This document shows positions 42,704 through 55,110 of a stretch of 64,000 bases of DNA, piece after piece. The stretch is from the NCBI RefSeq assembly GCF_040183065.1, contig NC_091117.1, positions 109,484,001 to 109,548,000 on the forward strand, in the 5' to 3' direction. The notes under the pieces were generated by a model. The model was not told where the DNA came from and did no database searches. It was given only the letters and a program-made list of their open reading frames with translations. The position numbers and the translations under genes were made by a program. Position 1 is the first letter of the stretch, and each line of letters starts with the position of its first letter. The stretch comes from Periplaneta americana. Taxonomy: Eukaryota > Arthropoda > Insecta > Blattodea > Blattidae.

Positions 42704-44248
42704 CACTCAGGGACAAAAAAAACCGGACACTTTAATATTTGCTGGTATTTTGCAAAATATTATCTTCTCATACAATACTATGGTAGCCATCTGTTGTTAT
42801 GGAGACGTGTATACATTGTTGATTGCTTTTTGTTTTATAAACAAGCCATTACAACCAAATATTCCAATTTTGCTTTCGGAGTCTCAGCTATAACAATTTT
42901 GTCTCAACCATTTTGTGCTTCATTATCGTTATCATTCGTTATTTCTTTATTTTTACATTTTCTGAGTTTAAGTGGGGTTGTAACATTTGTCTTAAAACAA
43001 GATGCGACCTGAAGATGTGGCTCGAGCTGCAGCCCTTTACGATGATGGACGCAGTGTACGTTACATTGCAAATGTTATGAATATGGCATAAAACGGTATA
43101 GAGAGACCCTAGAATATCCCAGAAGACCAGGTTCGGGTCGTCCAAGAGCTACAAATCCAAATGAAGACAGGTATATGGTGTTGAGAGTTCTTAGGGAGCG
43201 CAACCTGCCAGCTACTAGTGTAGCCCAGCAATTTGTTAACATGCATGGACGCCCAATTTCGGCCAAAACAGTTAGAAGGAGATTGAAAGCAAGTGGATTG
43301 ATATCAAGTAGACCTGCAACTGGTCCCAGACTTCTCAGGATGCATCGAGTTGAACGACTGCGTTTTGCAAATGATCACAGGGATTGGAGAAATGGACAGT
43401 GGAGCTGTGTTCTGTTCACCGATGAGTCCCGTTTCAATCTGTGCTCACCTGATGGACGTGAAAGAGTTTGGAGAAGGAGGAGAGAACGATTTTCACAGTG
43501 TTGCATTTCCGAAAATGTGCCATATGGAGATGGTGGAGTGATGGTTTGGACAGGAGTGTGTACGGATGCTCGTACAGAGTTGGTTTTTGTTGAAAATGGA
43601 AGACTAACAGCTGATAGGTATATAAATGAATGTTTGGCTGATCATGTTGTGCCATTTGGCCAATTTGTAGGCGATAATTTTGTTTTAATACATGATAATG
43701 CACGGCCGCATATTGTCCATGCGGTCGGAGATTATCTCCAAGAAGTGGGAATCCATGTTCTTCCATGGCCAGCAAGGAGTCCAGACATGAACCCAATTGA
43801 ACACGTGTGGGACATGCTGGGACGGCGTGTTAAGAATAGACTCCGAGACCAGAATCGTTACATGAGTTGAGGCGAGCACTTGGCGAAGAATGGGAACTTA
43901 TTCCTCAAGAAGACATTCCTAACCAAACTGAGAGCATGCCAAGACGTATGGATGCAGTTATTCAAGCCAGAGGGGGTAATACCCGTTACTGAAAAGAGTT
44001 TTTAATGTTTAAGGCACCATAAAATGAAAAAAAAAAAAAAACAGACAAAACGATGCCATAGTTATACGCCCTTTGTAATTTTTTGTAAATTTTCTCATCA
44101 GAGATTTTAATTTTTTTCAAATGTTGTCGTATAAGGTGCTAAATGGAACATTATTTTGTTTAAATGGGTTTTGTTTCATTTTGAAATAATTGGCAACAAA
44201 ATGTAAGCAAATATAGAAGTGTCCGGTTTTTTTTTTTGTCCCTGAGTG
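42704..44248 (+). mobile_element. Tc1-type transposon, TA target
   Basis: TIRs CACTCAGGGACAAAAAA and TTTTTTTGTCCCTGAGTG, continuing with CCGGACACTT. TA lies at 42702-42703 and 44249-44250. 1545 bp with a single transposase on the plus strand. Confidence 0.97.
43002..43992 (+). pseudogene. Tc1 transposase (DD34E), two or more frame breaks
   Basis: Starts MRPEDVARAAALYDDGRSVR, an HTH region, with a stop and a short deletion near 43090. RYRETLEYPRRPGSGRPRAT, with the GRPR-type hook, then leads into the open frame 43175-43870. Catalytic motifs: LFTDESRF (D), VLIHDNARPH (D), ARSPDMNPIEHVWD (E), with 34 residues between the second D and the E. A frameshift near 43850 precedes the end ALGEEWELIPQEDI. 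All catalytic residues are kept. Cut-and-paste transposases of this type recognise the TIRs and insert at TA. Confidence 0.92.
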
Positions 44249-44264
44249 TATTATTTGTGCGAAT

Positions 44265-44440
44265 CCAGAAATGCATAGTTGGGAGACAGGAGGGAAAAAG
44301 ATCTTTGAGGAGGCCGAGACATAGATGGGAGGACAATATTAAAATGGATTTGAGGAAGGTGGGATATGATGATTAATCTTGCACAGGATAGGGACCGATG
44401 CCGGGGTTATGTAGGGCGGCAATAAACCTGCGGGTTAGTT
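44265..44440 (+). mobile_element. RTE-like LINE 3' end fragment
   Basis: Reads RRPRHRWEDNIKMDLRKVGY with later pieces resembling DRDRWRGYV and AAINLRV. This is the usual C-terminal end of insect RTE-type ORF2. Only about 60 codons, with stops. Confidence 0.7.
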
Positions 44441-45261
44441 AAAAGCTATTTGTAAGTTAATAATATTTTATAATAATTTTATTAACTTTTCAAGTCCTCT
44501 CATTGTAGCTCTTTCAATAAGTTCTGATGTATACCTCTCTTATCACGTCTTGCAATCCATGGTTTAACCCCTGACCACATATTTGTATTGTGATCAGGAG
44601 TTAAACCCAAATACGTTTCTTTCTCAGTAACATCCATATTGTAATAGCCTAATTGAACTGATTGCAGCTAAACAAGCATAATACTGTTCTTTATTCATGA
44701 TGTTATAAACTTAACGCGTAAATAATAGTATAATCAAATCATAAACGTAGCGCGTAAATATTAGTATCAACTAATCCACGGAACGCGTGTTTTAAAAGAT
44801 TTTATGTAGTGTAATATAACCCAAATCCTATCTTTCATCAAAGATCTTTGATGAACTATTTTATCATAATATTCTTTGTCAAAGAACTTTGATAGTGTAA
44901 TAGCAGCCTCACAGAGACTGTATTTCTTTGCGATGCACTATTATTTGGACTCATATTGAAAAACAGAAATCAAAAACGAAAACGTTTGAAACAGTAGCTG
45001 ATCGTTGATCGAACCGCACACACAAGCACAAACCCGCGCCAACTCAATTCATAAGTAACTGATAGAAGCGGAAGCTTGGGCTCATGCTTTGATACAAACA
45101 AGTTCACTGCACTAAACCGCTCCACAAGCAGTCTGCCGCGACCCGTGCGATGGTGCAGGGTGACGCCACGGACTAGTTCCGTGCGACACTACTTAGCCCA
45201 GTGCGGTCAGCGGTGCATCAGGCCGTGAGCTTGGACCGATCTGCACGACTATGTAACAAGT

Positions 45262-45690
45262 ACAGTAACTAAAATTAGTGTAACTAATATATCACTAATA
45301 ATATATTATTAACTTCTTTAATTTTATTTATGTAATGATACAAGCTTTTTTATTTATCTCCCAGCAAAAATAATGCCATGAAATCCAGATAAATGCGTCG
45401 CTTGTTCGCATCATATGACGTTATGTTAGTATCTGGTGCTTCAGACTATAGAAGTCTGACTGCATCACCTCTAAATGGTACTGTTCGTAAACAGAACAAG
45501 TGGCGCGCTCATCTACCAGCTCTCACTCGCCTTGGACGGGTAATACGTCACATGCACTGTTATCCTAGCTTCACAAACGAATTTGTATTTGAAAACGTAG
45601 AAATCTCATCTGTGAACAGTTAATTCTGAGTTTATCATGTTGCCGGAAAATTCAACATTCACTTCCATATTGAAGAGTGAAATAATGTTG
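45262..45690. other. Unassigned sequence
   Basis: A 76-codon open frame at 45393-45623 has no recognised motif. Nothing else supportable. Confidence 0.4.
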
Positions 45691-45696
45691 TGGTAC

Positions 45697-45698
45697 GT

Positions 45699-45752
<54 letters not shown>

Positions 45753-45778
45753 TTCTTCTTCTTCTTCTTCTTCTTCTT

Positions 45779-45809
<31 letters not shown>
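45697..45809. repeat. (CAT)n then (CTT)n microsatellite
   Basis: About 18 CAT/ATC units followed by about 19 CTT/TTC units. It creates a poly-Ser frame that should not be called a gene. Confidence 0.98.
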
Positions 45810-46040
45810 TCACGCATTAAGTCTGGTGGCCTGTTACAGTCTTACTCCATCGTTTCAGTTGACAGCCCAAAGATCTTGTTCCTAATGAGCGGTAATTTAG
45901 TGCTTGGCGTGGTATCCTTGTTCTAGGCATCCTGAGTACATGAGATTTCCATTTCTGTCTATAATTTTGAATTTTCTCATATATTTTCCAAAATTGTTCT
46001 TCAACGTGCCTTTAATCTTTTATATTTTACTAAATTTGTT

Positions 46041-46041
<1 letters not shown>

Positions 46042-46092
<51 letters not shown>
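46042..46092. repeat. (AT)n microsatellite
   Basis: About 25 AT units. Confidence 0.97.
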
Positions 46093-46094
<2 letters not shown>

Positions 46095-47509
46095 CAAGTA
46101 TACTAAATCTGTTACCTGTTCAATAATTTTGTTATTTATCAGTATTTTGACTTTTGAACTTTTTTTTTCCAGTTAATAACATTAACTTAGTTTTCTCTTC
46201 TGAAATGTTTATGTTCTAGTAGATTTATATTCAAGTATTGTTAATTAGTTCAAGAACAAAATGAAGATACATTTGATTGAAAACTTATTTTATTAAATAC
46301 ATTCTACAAGTTATGTACCGGTATACAGTTTGATACTCGACGAACTACACAGAATTTTCCACACAAATCCTTCATAAGAAAAAAACCACTACTTGTTCAA
46401 TTTACATTACTGAAAAATTGGTTGAAAATCATTTATGTAACTTAATAAAATCAACAACATCCATTATCAATACAAAAACATTTTCTGTTAATACAGACAA
46501 TCATCAGCACTAAGCTAAAACACGTAATTGCCATCTTTAAACAGTCTGATTAATAAAACTTACAAAAGCAAGAGGTTTCTCTCTTAGAAATTAGTCTTGA
46601 AACAAAGTTGATTAGTTTGGAATCATGCTAAGGAAGGTTATAGTAATTCTACCAGCCACAGAAACCACGATAAAAAAAAAGTATTTCAGTTGCTGAAATT
46701 TTGGCTTTTCGTAAGTGTAAGTAGCTACAAAAAAAGTGTGTGAAATCCCTTAACATTCTCTATATTATTGTTCATGCATTGAATTCAAATATTAACATAT
46801 TTTCTTTGGTTGTAATTGAAAATATAATCTGATTTCAGCAGCTTTTATTATTTTTGCAATAGACAATGTTTGTATTCATTCAAGTATCATTGTATTACAT
46901 TGGCCATATTTATTGCATAATATGATTAAACTCGCAGGACTATAATAATGCACCTGAAAATAAAATTCCCAGTCTGTTTGCTCAAAAATGTTTTGTAAGC
47001 TACTATTTATCATAAAAAATAAAATCACGAAGTACAAAAGTAAATTCAGATGTAAGTTTAAGTAGTAAGTAAAAGAAATATAAACACTGAGGTGTCCAAG
47101 ACTAGAGTCACATATGAAATACAAGAATAAATTCAAATGTAAGTAAGTAAAAGAAAATTACCATGAAGAGTCCAAGACTAGAGTCGCTTACATAGAAATG
47201 GTAATTGCAGTAGTTCTCATGGCTCTTGAAATTTCAGACATGGTCACTTATTCAACTGTAGCCTGTCAGGATGAATAACGTAGACAATAATAAGCAATAT
47301 CTTACATACTGTACATCAAGAACATCCACTGAATGAACAGCAGAAAGAGCTAGCCGAAAGAATTGATATTATTATTCGAGTAATTATGTTGACAAGTAAA
47401 GATCTATAGCTAGTGTGAATTCGCAATGAAAGTGAAGGAACAAGGACTGTACCTGCATTATGTAAGATAAACATAATTTCATAATTTGATATAATATTTT
47501 AAGCACAAT
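46093..47509. other. Unassigned AT-rich sequence
   Basis: Contains a short local duplication (AGTAAGTAAAAGAAA and GTCCAAGACTAGAGTC at about 47065-47180). No gene recognised. Confidence 0.5.
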
Positions 47510-47518
47510 AAAAGTGAA

Positions 47519-47700
47519 TATTTCGAGTGAGATGCCTCAGCCATAACGCACTGAACTCGCATTCCAGAGGTCCCAGATTCGACCCCTGGTGCTGACCAAT
47601 CTTGTCGAGGTTTTCCCCGTGGTTTTTCTCGACTGAATATAACTAATTTTCAGTTAAATATGACCTAGGAGTTAAAGTGACTATAAATAAATACAGATAA
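47519..47700 (+). mobile_element. tRNA-derived SINE, 182 bp, 9 bp TSD
   Basis: Promoter-like boxes CTCAGCCATAACGC and AGATTCGACCCC, then GAGGTTTTCCCCGTGGTTTTT, a motif common after the tRNA head of insect SINEs. AAAAGTGAA is at 47510-47518 and 47701-47709. Different family from 1498-1915. Confidence 0.8.
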
Positions 47701-47709
47701 AAAAGTGAA

Positions 47710-48378
47710 CATACAGTATTCTCTGCAGAAATGAATTCACTGAAATACTGCAGCAAACACACGCACGCAGCACACAAACATACACACATTATTTAAAGCT
47801 TTCAAGTAACAGTAGGCCTACCCCATTTTGTAAAAAAAAAATGTATTTCTAATTTACCTTAAACCTTAGGAATGTTTGTGCATTTGAAGTCAGTATTATG
47901 ACAGAAGTAGAAAGTTGTATATAAATACAGTATAAAAACTGTACTATGTGTATTTACTCAGTACTATACATTAATACTTCGTACCTATTGGTATTACGAT
48001 TTACATGTATTAAATATGACCAGTAAAATAGAAATGGATCAGATGAAGGATTAATGAAACACAATTATTTATTCAAATAGCGTTGTAACAGAAATATTTA
48101 CAAAAGAATATTTTGTTTCAAAATAGATTCGTAAATCTATAGATAAAGAAAAGAGTATCAGTAATGTATGTTAAGTTGTCAAGTGAATTATTGTTCTTGA
48201 TAACGTTTTTTTCAAATTCCTTTCTATTCTCAAGATCACAGTTTTCCTATAAATATGCAAAACATAAGTGATCACTGCTGATGTGAAGTCCATCAAGTGA
48301 TTATTCACAATACTCCAGAACTCCACCAATCAGAGTTTGAATTCTGCAATTTGCAATCTCCCATACATGCTCTGCAAT
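47710..48378. other. Unassigned sequence
   Basis: No gene or repeat recognised. Confidence 0.5.
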
Positions 48379-48533
48379 TCAATTGACGTTTTCTGAAATA
48401 CAATTGATACTATCTGAAATTGAATTGACTAATCTGAAATAAAAATGATACTATCTGAAATTAAATTGATAAATCTGAAATAAAATTGATGTTTTCTGAA
48501 ATATAATTGATATTTTCTGAAATACAACTGGAA
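48379..48533. repeat. Degenerate minisatellite, ~22 bp unit x7
   Basis: Repeats of the pattern TCTGAAAT(A/T)xAATTGA(T/C) with variable inserts such as TACTA or TGTTT. Confidence 0.85.
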
Positions 48534-48935
48534 AAGGTGTAGTGATTTGGCATTTAATAGTGGCATTTTGTTAAAACAATCGCTCAACTATTTAGTGTCT
48601 ATAAAATTGTACTAAACATAAGCTGTGACACTTAATCAACTTCTCTTTTTCTAGAACGACATAATGTAACATTAATCCGTGCCAAATAATACACATGTTT
48701 TTGCACACTAAAATTTTTGTCTGTAAAAGTTTTCAACTTGAAAATATTTATGTATTTAAAGATAAAGGTATCCCCATGCTTTCATGACCTTCGCACTATA
48801 ATGAGATGATGTGGTTGGCAACACACTCTGATCGCCTTTTATCCTCAGGAAAGACCCAAATACTCATTCTGATAGGAGACTCAGTGAACCTCAGACCTGT
48901 TCTTGAAGTTTTGGGAACGAAAAAAAAAAAATCCA

Positions 48936-49003
48936 TTACTTGGGATTGAACCCAGGACCTTCCAGTTGTAGCCAGTTGCTATACCAATTGAGCTACTTGG
49001 CCG
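48936..49003 (-). other. tRNA-like sequence (SINE head or pseudo-tRNA)
   Basis: Minus strand: TAGCTCAATTGGTATAGCA (A box) and GGGTTCAATCCCA (B box, T stem CTGGG/CCAAG). A run of about 12 T follows (Pol III stop-like). The acceptor ends do not pair, so it is not a functional tRNA. Confidence 0.65.
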
Positions 49004-49446
49004 CGTATTTTTAGTATGTAACGAACAATATTACAGTTTTGAATAAAAATATTTGTGAAAATCTGATTTATGTTTCATTCCTAGATGTTTCTTATATTAT
49101 TTAAAATAGTGTTTGTGATCAGTGAATTTGAGAAATATGTCCCTAAGGAAGCATTTTTGAGCTGGCATCCACCTATACCTACTAGTTGTCCATGTTCTCA
49201 GGCGTAATCAGGTATCAAGAAGATTAGCAGAAGTGCAAGCAAATGCTTTTAGTGTATACTGACAGTCATGTCAAAGGTCTGAAAATGAGATGTAATTTTC
49301 AACAATTAATTTTTATTTGTGTGCGATGTTAGTGAAGAAAGATCCTCAAATAAATATGTTTGTACTTCCCAACAGCTGTACAGAAGTATGTGGTAGGCCT
49401 ATCTGCAGTTTATAAAGCCTGGTATGACAAGATGATATGAGTTAGG

Positions 49447-49448
<2 letters not shown>

Positions 49449-49519
<71 letters not shown>

Positions 49520-49830
49520 TTTTATTTTCGCTGGCAGATTTAAGGCCATAAGGCCTTCTCTTCCACTCAACCAGCCTTAATCAATACAATACATAAATTT
49601 AAATTACAAATATTTACTCTATACTTAAAAGGTTCTCCAGCAATATTCTTCACTACACATTTATTTAAATTTAGATAAATCTATAAGGTAAAGTAGTAAC
49701 TTAAGTTATGAGCTAATTTAATTCAATGAATTATAATTAATTTAATATTTGAAATAGCTAGTAAAATGATGAAAATTTAATTTAATATAACCTTACTAGG
49801 ACTGTACTTCTACTAAAAATAAACAGATTC
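49449..49830 (-). mobile_element. Retroposon 3' end with (ATT)n tail
   Basis: On the minus strand GGCCTTATGGCCTTAAAT and CTGCCAGCGAAAATAAAA lead into about 23 ATT units (49449-49517 on plus as AAT). Same family as 4626-4790. How far the body extends leftward on that strand is unknown. Confidence 0.5.
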
Positions 49831-50363
49831 ACTGCAACCCCAGGTCATTTTCACGACTATTGAGAATATTTAGGTAATAGTTTATGAAAGCAAAAATTTC
49901 TGCTGTTTGAGTGTAGCGAGAGGATGAGTTGTATGTTCCAATTTAATTTGAAAATACTTAAATTAATATACGTGTAGATCTAGGGGAAACAAATATTTTC
50001 AGATAAATTAAACACTATGTGTTCAAAAGTGTAGAATATTCTAATTTGATGTCTCATCAGTTTCAGCATGCAATGTAACAGAATTTCTAGGTATGTTAAT
50101 TTATGGTTGTAGTACCAGCAGCAAGTGAAACTTGTATAAAATGTGTAAAGGAAAATTTGACAGCATAACCTTTGTTCCAAAGAGTTTAACGTAAATATGT
50201 CTTCTATTAAAATGTTTTTAGACATAGCGACCCTTCTATATAAACAGTGCAGTCATGATAATTCTTTTTTGGCCATACGTCCCACCCCATATTTTTCTCC
50301 CTTGAAATCAGTTTATGACACGAACTGACAAAGATATTACACGGATAATGCTGACCATTGAAT
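49831..50363. other. Unassigned sequence
   Basis: Nothing recognised. Confidence 0.5.
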
Positions 50364-50365
50364 TA

Positions 50366-51058
50366 CAGTAAAATCCCTTGTAACCCAAATAACTGGCAAT
50401 ACCAAAACAACGGCACTTTTGACTGGGGGGGGGGGGAAATAAGTCTGCCACATTGCCACAGTTTGGGCTGTCAGTTTTGCCACATTAGAAAGTTCGCACG
50501 AACTTTCATTTTAAGTGAATATTCGAACCTAAAATTAGTGTATTATTTGTATTGTATGATGTGTTTTAATAAAGAAAATCCACACAGTTTTTATGTTTAT
50601 TTAATTATGTTCGGGCATCAGTGTTGCAAGGAAGTTCGCAAGAACTTTCGTTTTCAGTGAATATTCAAACCTAAAATTAGTGTACTATTTGTGTTGTGTG
50701 ATGTGTTTCAATAAAGAAAATTCACACAGTTTTTATGTTTATTTAGTTATGTTCGGGCAGTCAGTGTCGCCACATTAGGAAGTTCGCACTAACTTTCGTT
50801 TTCAGTGAATATTCGAACCTAAAATTTGTGTTATGTGACGTGTTTTAAAAATGAAAATCCACACATTTTTTATGTTTATTCAGTTATGAGCAAGTATTAG
50901 AGAAATAAGCTTTACGTGGCTGCAGTTTTAACATTTGGCACCATGAAATATGGTACAAACTTTTTTTGTCTATACCAGTATTTATTCACTTATACGGCAA
51001 AATCTCGTATCTGGAACTAGCCTAGTCACTTTAGTGGCGGATAAGAGGGATTCTACTG
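50366..51058. mobile_element. pogo/Tigger-type MITE, TA target
   Basis: CAGTAAAATCCCTTGTAACC at the left and its diverged inverse GGATAAGAGGGATTCTACTG at the right, flanked by TA (50364-50365, 51059-51060). The CAGTA(G/A)AATCCCT end is typical of pogo/Tigger elements. 693 bp, without a transposase. Confidence 0.85.
50462..50895 (+). repeat. Three ~145 bp tandem repeats inside the MITE
   Basis: Each unit has CAGT(T/G)TTGCCACATTAG-like start, AAGTTCGCA-GAACTTTC, AGTGAATATTC-AACCTAAAA, GATGTGTTT and CACACA-TTTTTATGTTTATT. The AAGTTCGCACGAACTTTC segment is itself a near-palindrome. Confidence 0.9.
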
Positions 51059-51247
51059 TATACATTTTTATGTCTGTTAATAAGTTATGTTACGGTATAT
51101 ACAGTTCTCCCCACATTAAATTCTGGGCTCAGTTACCAAATAGAATAGAGACCCCCTACCATGTTAGCTGTAACCAGAAATAGTTTTCACTCACCTAATA
51201 GCTCGCGTTTTTTCATCCATGGTTACACTTCTTCGTAGGTCTACTGC

Positions 51248-52423
51248 CAGGGGTGTATTTAGGCCTAGGCAGACTAGGCAGCTGCCTAGGGCGGCAGATT
51301 TGAGAGGGCAATTTTTAAGATACCGTATTACTGTTATTTTTTAAATCTTATTCATAACTCTTTAAAAGAACATGAACTTAAATGCACAATGAAAAGGATA
51401 ATATGAATAACACTAGCAACAGTCAATTCAAATTTAATCGATGGTCTGCCAATGGAAAAAAGAACAGTTTTATAATAATAGTGTCATAATGCGATCATAG
51501 CATTTTTTTCAATGTTATGCCCTCTCACCGTGAGAGTCTCATGTGATAAACTTAAAGAACTTATTAGTATTATATTATACATCAGATCAGCAGACAAGTG
51601 CCTTAACCGACTGAGTCATAAGAGTAGCCAGCATCAACACTCAATAATGCCAATTCAATTCAAAGAAAATACCGCCAGCCATTGTAACATCCCGACACTT
51701 GGCAGTTCAGTTTAATTTGAAACAGTAGAGTGCAGTTTTTTTTTGTACCTAGGTGATTTATATTTTAATATTCATTATGAGTGACAGTCGGATAAAGCTA
51801 AGTGGTTCTCAATACCGGAAATACCTCTGATTGAGGTTCTGTCTGATATGTAAATGTATTATCAGGCAGTACATCGCACTTGACGATATGTGTTGGCGGA
51901 AGAACAATTGTTTGTATGCATCTTAAGTCTGATTATTGTAATATGTAGCTAGTCAGCGATGTATGCAATGGAGGGGGAAAGGAACTGGCTACCCTACCTC
52001 ATTATCTCCTGGCCTAATTGTCTCATGAGTGATGCCTTGATGGTGTCACTTGTGAGTCCACACCTGTCTTTGGACAGTTGACTAAACAACAATACCAGAA
52101 ACTTGCGAAAGACAAGGCAATAAAAAAAGAGGAAATTGTGAGAAAAAGTGCAAAAATAGATGTGCTATTTAAAAAACAAACACAGCCAGCTTGTTCTAGT
52201 TCGAGTCCAAATACATCAGAGTGTAAAAATGTGGCGAAAAGTACCGGTACCGAAAATAGTGGAGTGTGTGGTTTATCTGAGTCAGGCGTTTCCATTATTA
52301 GAAACAGTAATAATAACGTGGACTCAATTATTTCAGTTGATCCAAATAACGCATAGAGGGTGAAATAAGGGACGGAAATATTTTTCCCTGCCTAGAGGCG
52401 CCAAGTAGCTAGATTTGCCCCTG
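51248..52423 (+). mobile_element. Short hAT derivative, 8 bp TSD
   Basis: Begins CAGGGGTGTATTTAGGCC and ends TTTGCCCCTG. TCTACTGC is at 51240-51247 and 52424-52431. 1176 bp. Keeps only the start of a hAT transposase. Confidence 0.92.
51777..52356 (+). pseudogene. hAT transposase N-terminal fragment
   Basis: MSDSRIKLSGSQYRK at 51777 stops at once. A second piece at 52078-52356 reads KLAKDKAIKKEEIVRKSAKI and DVLFKK, followed by Ser/Asn-rich sequence. Many hAT proteins start with MS-xx-KLSGxQYRK-xxx-E-x-K and a basic helix ending in a hydrophobic xxFF. The finger and catalytic domain are missing. Confidence 0.65.
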
Positions 52424-54914
52424 TCTACTGCTACTCACGTTTCATAGAAATTGAAAACTATGCATTTAATCATATTATGTAGAATATATACTACAACATT
52501 TTGCACTATTTACACTTTAAAGATAATAGCCCAAGAAACAATAATATACCTACTACCATACTTATGAGTAGCCTATAATTTACAGTGACCTATATGTTAG
52601 CTATAGGAAACTATAACTTAGGTCTTCTTTCTAACCTAAGTTTATTTTACTGGCTTTCATCGAAGGAAAATCATTTATTGCATTACATCTGAAGTTAGTT
52701 TATGTTCAATAGGTAAATGAGAAAGAGAGTTAAGGCGTTCTTGTCCTGTGGTAGATTTCTGCCAAGTTTTCAGTTGATTTCCCAGCTTACTAAAATCTCT
52801 TTCTGCTTCTGAACAGTTACTGGAAGTGTAAAGAATATACACAGAGCAATATAAACTTTCACAAGAATAACTTGGAATTTTTTAGAATAAATTTCGTTTA
52901 AAAGTATCAGTGGAGAAATTTCCTTGTCCTTCTGAAATACTGAATTGTGAATTTTTCGCAATGCAGTAATTTATCTTTTAAATGAAGTGAGGGATCATCA
53001 GGGTATTTTTCAACAAGAGCTTTTGATTTTTTTTCAATATCTGTTGTGGAAAGTGAAATATAATTAAACACTGGAGAAAATAAACTAAGAATTTCTTTGA
53101 GTGCTTCAAGGCGATTTTGTAGGTCATTTATCACTAAGTCTAAAATATTAAACATTATTTCTCTTTCAAAGATATCTTCTGCTGCAACTTCCTTGTCAGT
53201 GTTTTCTCATTTACTCTCATGATGAAACCTCTTCCTCTTTTACACTCTTTTTCCATCTTCAGGAAAACTTGGTTCTATGTTCATATTCTGAGCAACAATT
53301 TTATTGTGCTTCATTAAAGATGTGATGCCCATTATATCGTAAATTCTGCAGTTCTTTAATTAAGTCATTCATTAATTTTTTCTCACTATCAAGTGATATG
53401 ACCCTAGATTATTACATTTCGTTCATTTATGGAAGACAGGACTTTGTGTCAAAATGCAGTCATAACTATGCACTCAAATAAAGAGAAATATCGTCTTAGA
53501 AAATTTACTTCACTCTGATCCTTTTCTGATAAATTTCAAAATACCAGGCAGATGGTGAACAATGGGCCGAACAGCTTCTACTCGAAAACTTCAGCGTTTT
53601 TCAGACTAGGGTATGACTGAAATACCCATCTCGTCTCTTAAAATGGCTTACTTTGCAGGACTGCTGCTGAAAAGCACATGTACCATAACCTCTGAACACA
53701 GCCAAAAATGTGACCACACGATGATTCATCTTGACAGTATTTACATAAGTAAGATTAAGGGAATGTGCACTGTATGGAAAATACATGCAAGACTGTTTTT
53801 TCTAGTATTCTCGATTTTACACTCTATTTTCCCAACTCTTAGCTACTGCAGTCAGCTATAGGAATTTTATAACGTTCTAAGTCTGAAAGCAGTTCAGAAG
53901 CAATACCATCATCAGTTTTCTCATTGCAGTTCAGGAATTCAATAAACCTCTCCTTAATTTTGAATTGTCTAGTTTCCTTGTTCTGTAACAAATATCTAAA
54001 AAATATTTGGCTGTTCATGCGAAACATCAGGTGTAGCATCAGCAATAGTACTATAGTAAATTGTTGCTTCTCGTTCTTCGAGAATATATTTTAACACTTT
54101 GTCACCACACAAGCAAATAAATTCACTTTGACTCATCCATGACAAATAGTGGACTTTTCCTTTCATCCCTATTTCTTCAAGTTGACAGTTTTGTACTTGA
54201 GTTAAATGTTCTTGTATTACTGAATCATAATGGAAAGAAATTCTACAATACCTAGAAAGTTTCCATTGTTAATGGCACCAATAAAATTAATCAAGAATTA
54301 TTCTTGAGCTGTCTTCTTGAAAGGGCAAACCTTTGGATGCAAGAAATAATGTTACATCAAGCAGTCTTTTCAAGAAAGCTTTGCATTTTTCACCTTCACT
54401 GAGAAAATGTTTCTGTAAGGCACTATCTATTCCATGATCCATCAATGAATACTGCAATTCTGTCTAAAGTAACAAGCGGTAATTTAGTATGCAACTTCTT
54501 CCATGGCACTTCTGTTGGAGCAAATCCTAGCATTTTAGCCAAATTGCTTTGGTTTTTACATAGTTGGATTCGTAAAAGTTTCACTGAATAAGAGACATGG
54601 AAGACAATGCAACATTTGTTGTGATGTGCTATAAATTAACCAATCGCAAGGAATTTTTTCTCTGCTGTTTGAAGATTTAGAGTGAATGACTTATCATTTA
54701 AATCATTTGGCATTGTTTTAATTCATTTTAAAATATTTTCTAACGAAGAGCGGTTATTTTCCTGAACTATTTGCTGAAGAACTTTTTCACTTATTTCTTG
54801 AGGCCACAAAACAGAATCTTTGAAATTAAATTCTGGTAATCTCTCTCTCTCTCTCTCTTTCCTTACGTTTTCTTTAGTTTCCCTCTTTGTGGTAATAGGG
54901 CAAGTTTCAGAACA

Positions 54915-55110
54915 ATTAGGGGAGCAGGTACACCATTGGCCTGCAAAAATTTAGTGAAATTCATTTTTTTATATCTCAGCTACTATAAAAGCTAAATGAA
55001 CAAAACCTTTCATGCTTAATATATATTTCGCTTTATAAAACACTATCCAGAATATTAAAATAGCTAATAATTACCTGTAAAAGTATTATCAAATTAGCAT
55101 AATTTTTTAT
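54915..55110 (+). repeat. Left arm of ~200 bp inverted repeat
   Basis: ATTAGGGGAGCAGGTACACC, CATTGGCCTGCAAAAATTTA and later AAATGAACAAAAC match 56935-57128 inverted. Confidence 0.9.

Larger units (their letters stand above)
42417..44907. repeat. Perfect 23 bp inverted repeats around the Tc1 insertion
   Basis: GCTGCTATTACACTATCAAA(GTT) at 42417-42439 and its exact reverse complement at 44885-44907. Probably the TIRs of another element within 41964-45253; a TSD was not resolved. Confidence 0.7.
41964..45253. mobile_element. hAT-like element, 8 bp TSD, with nested insertions
   Basis: Ends CAGAGTCGTGCAGA and TCTGCACGACTATG, one mismatch in the first positions. TAACAAGT is at 41956-41963 and 45254-45261. 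3290 bp including the Tc1 (1545 bp) and an RTE-like tail. No transposase of its own recognised. Confidence 0.8.

Noticed and set aside
45637-45926. Poly-Ser and poly-Ile/Phe open frames
   Set aside because: Products of the CAT and CTT microsatellites in different frames.
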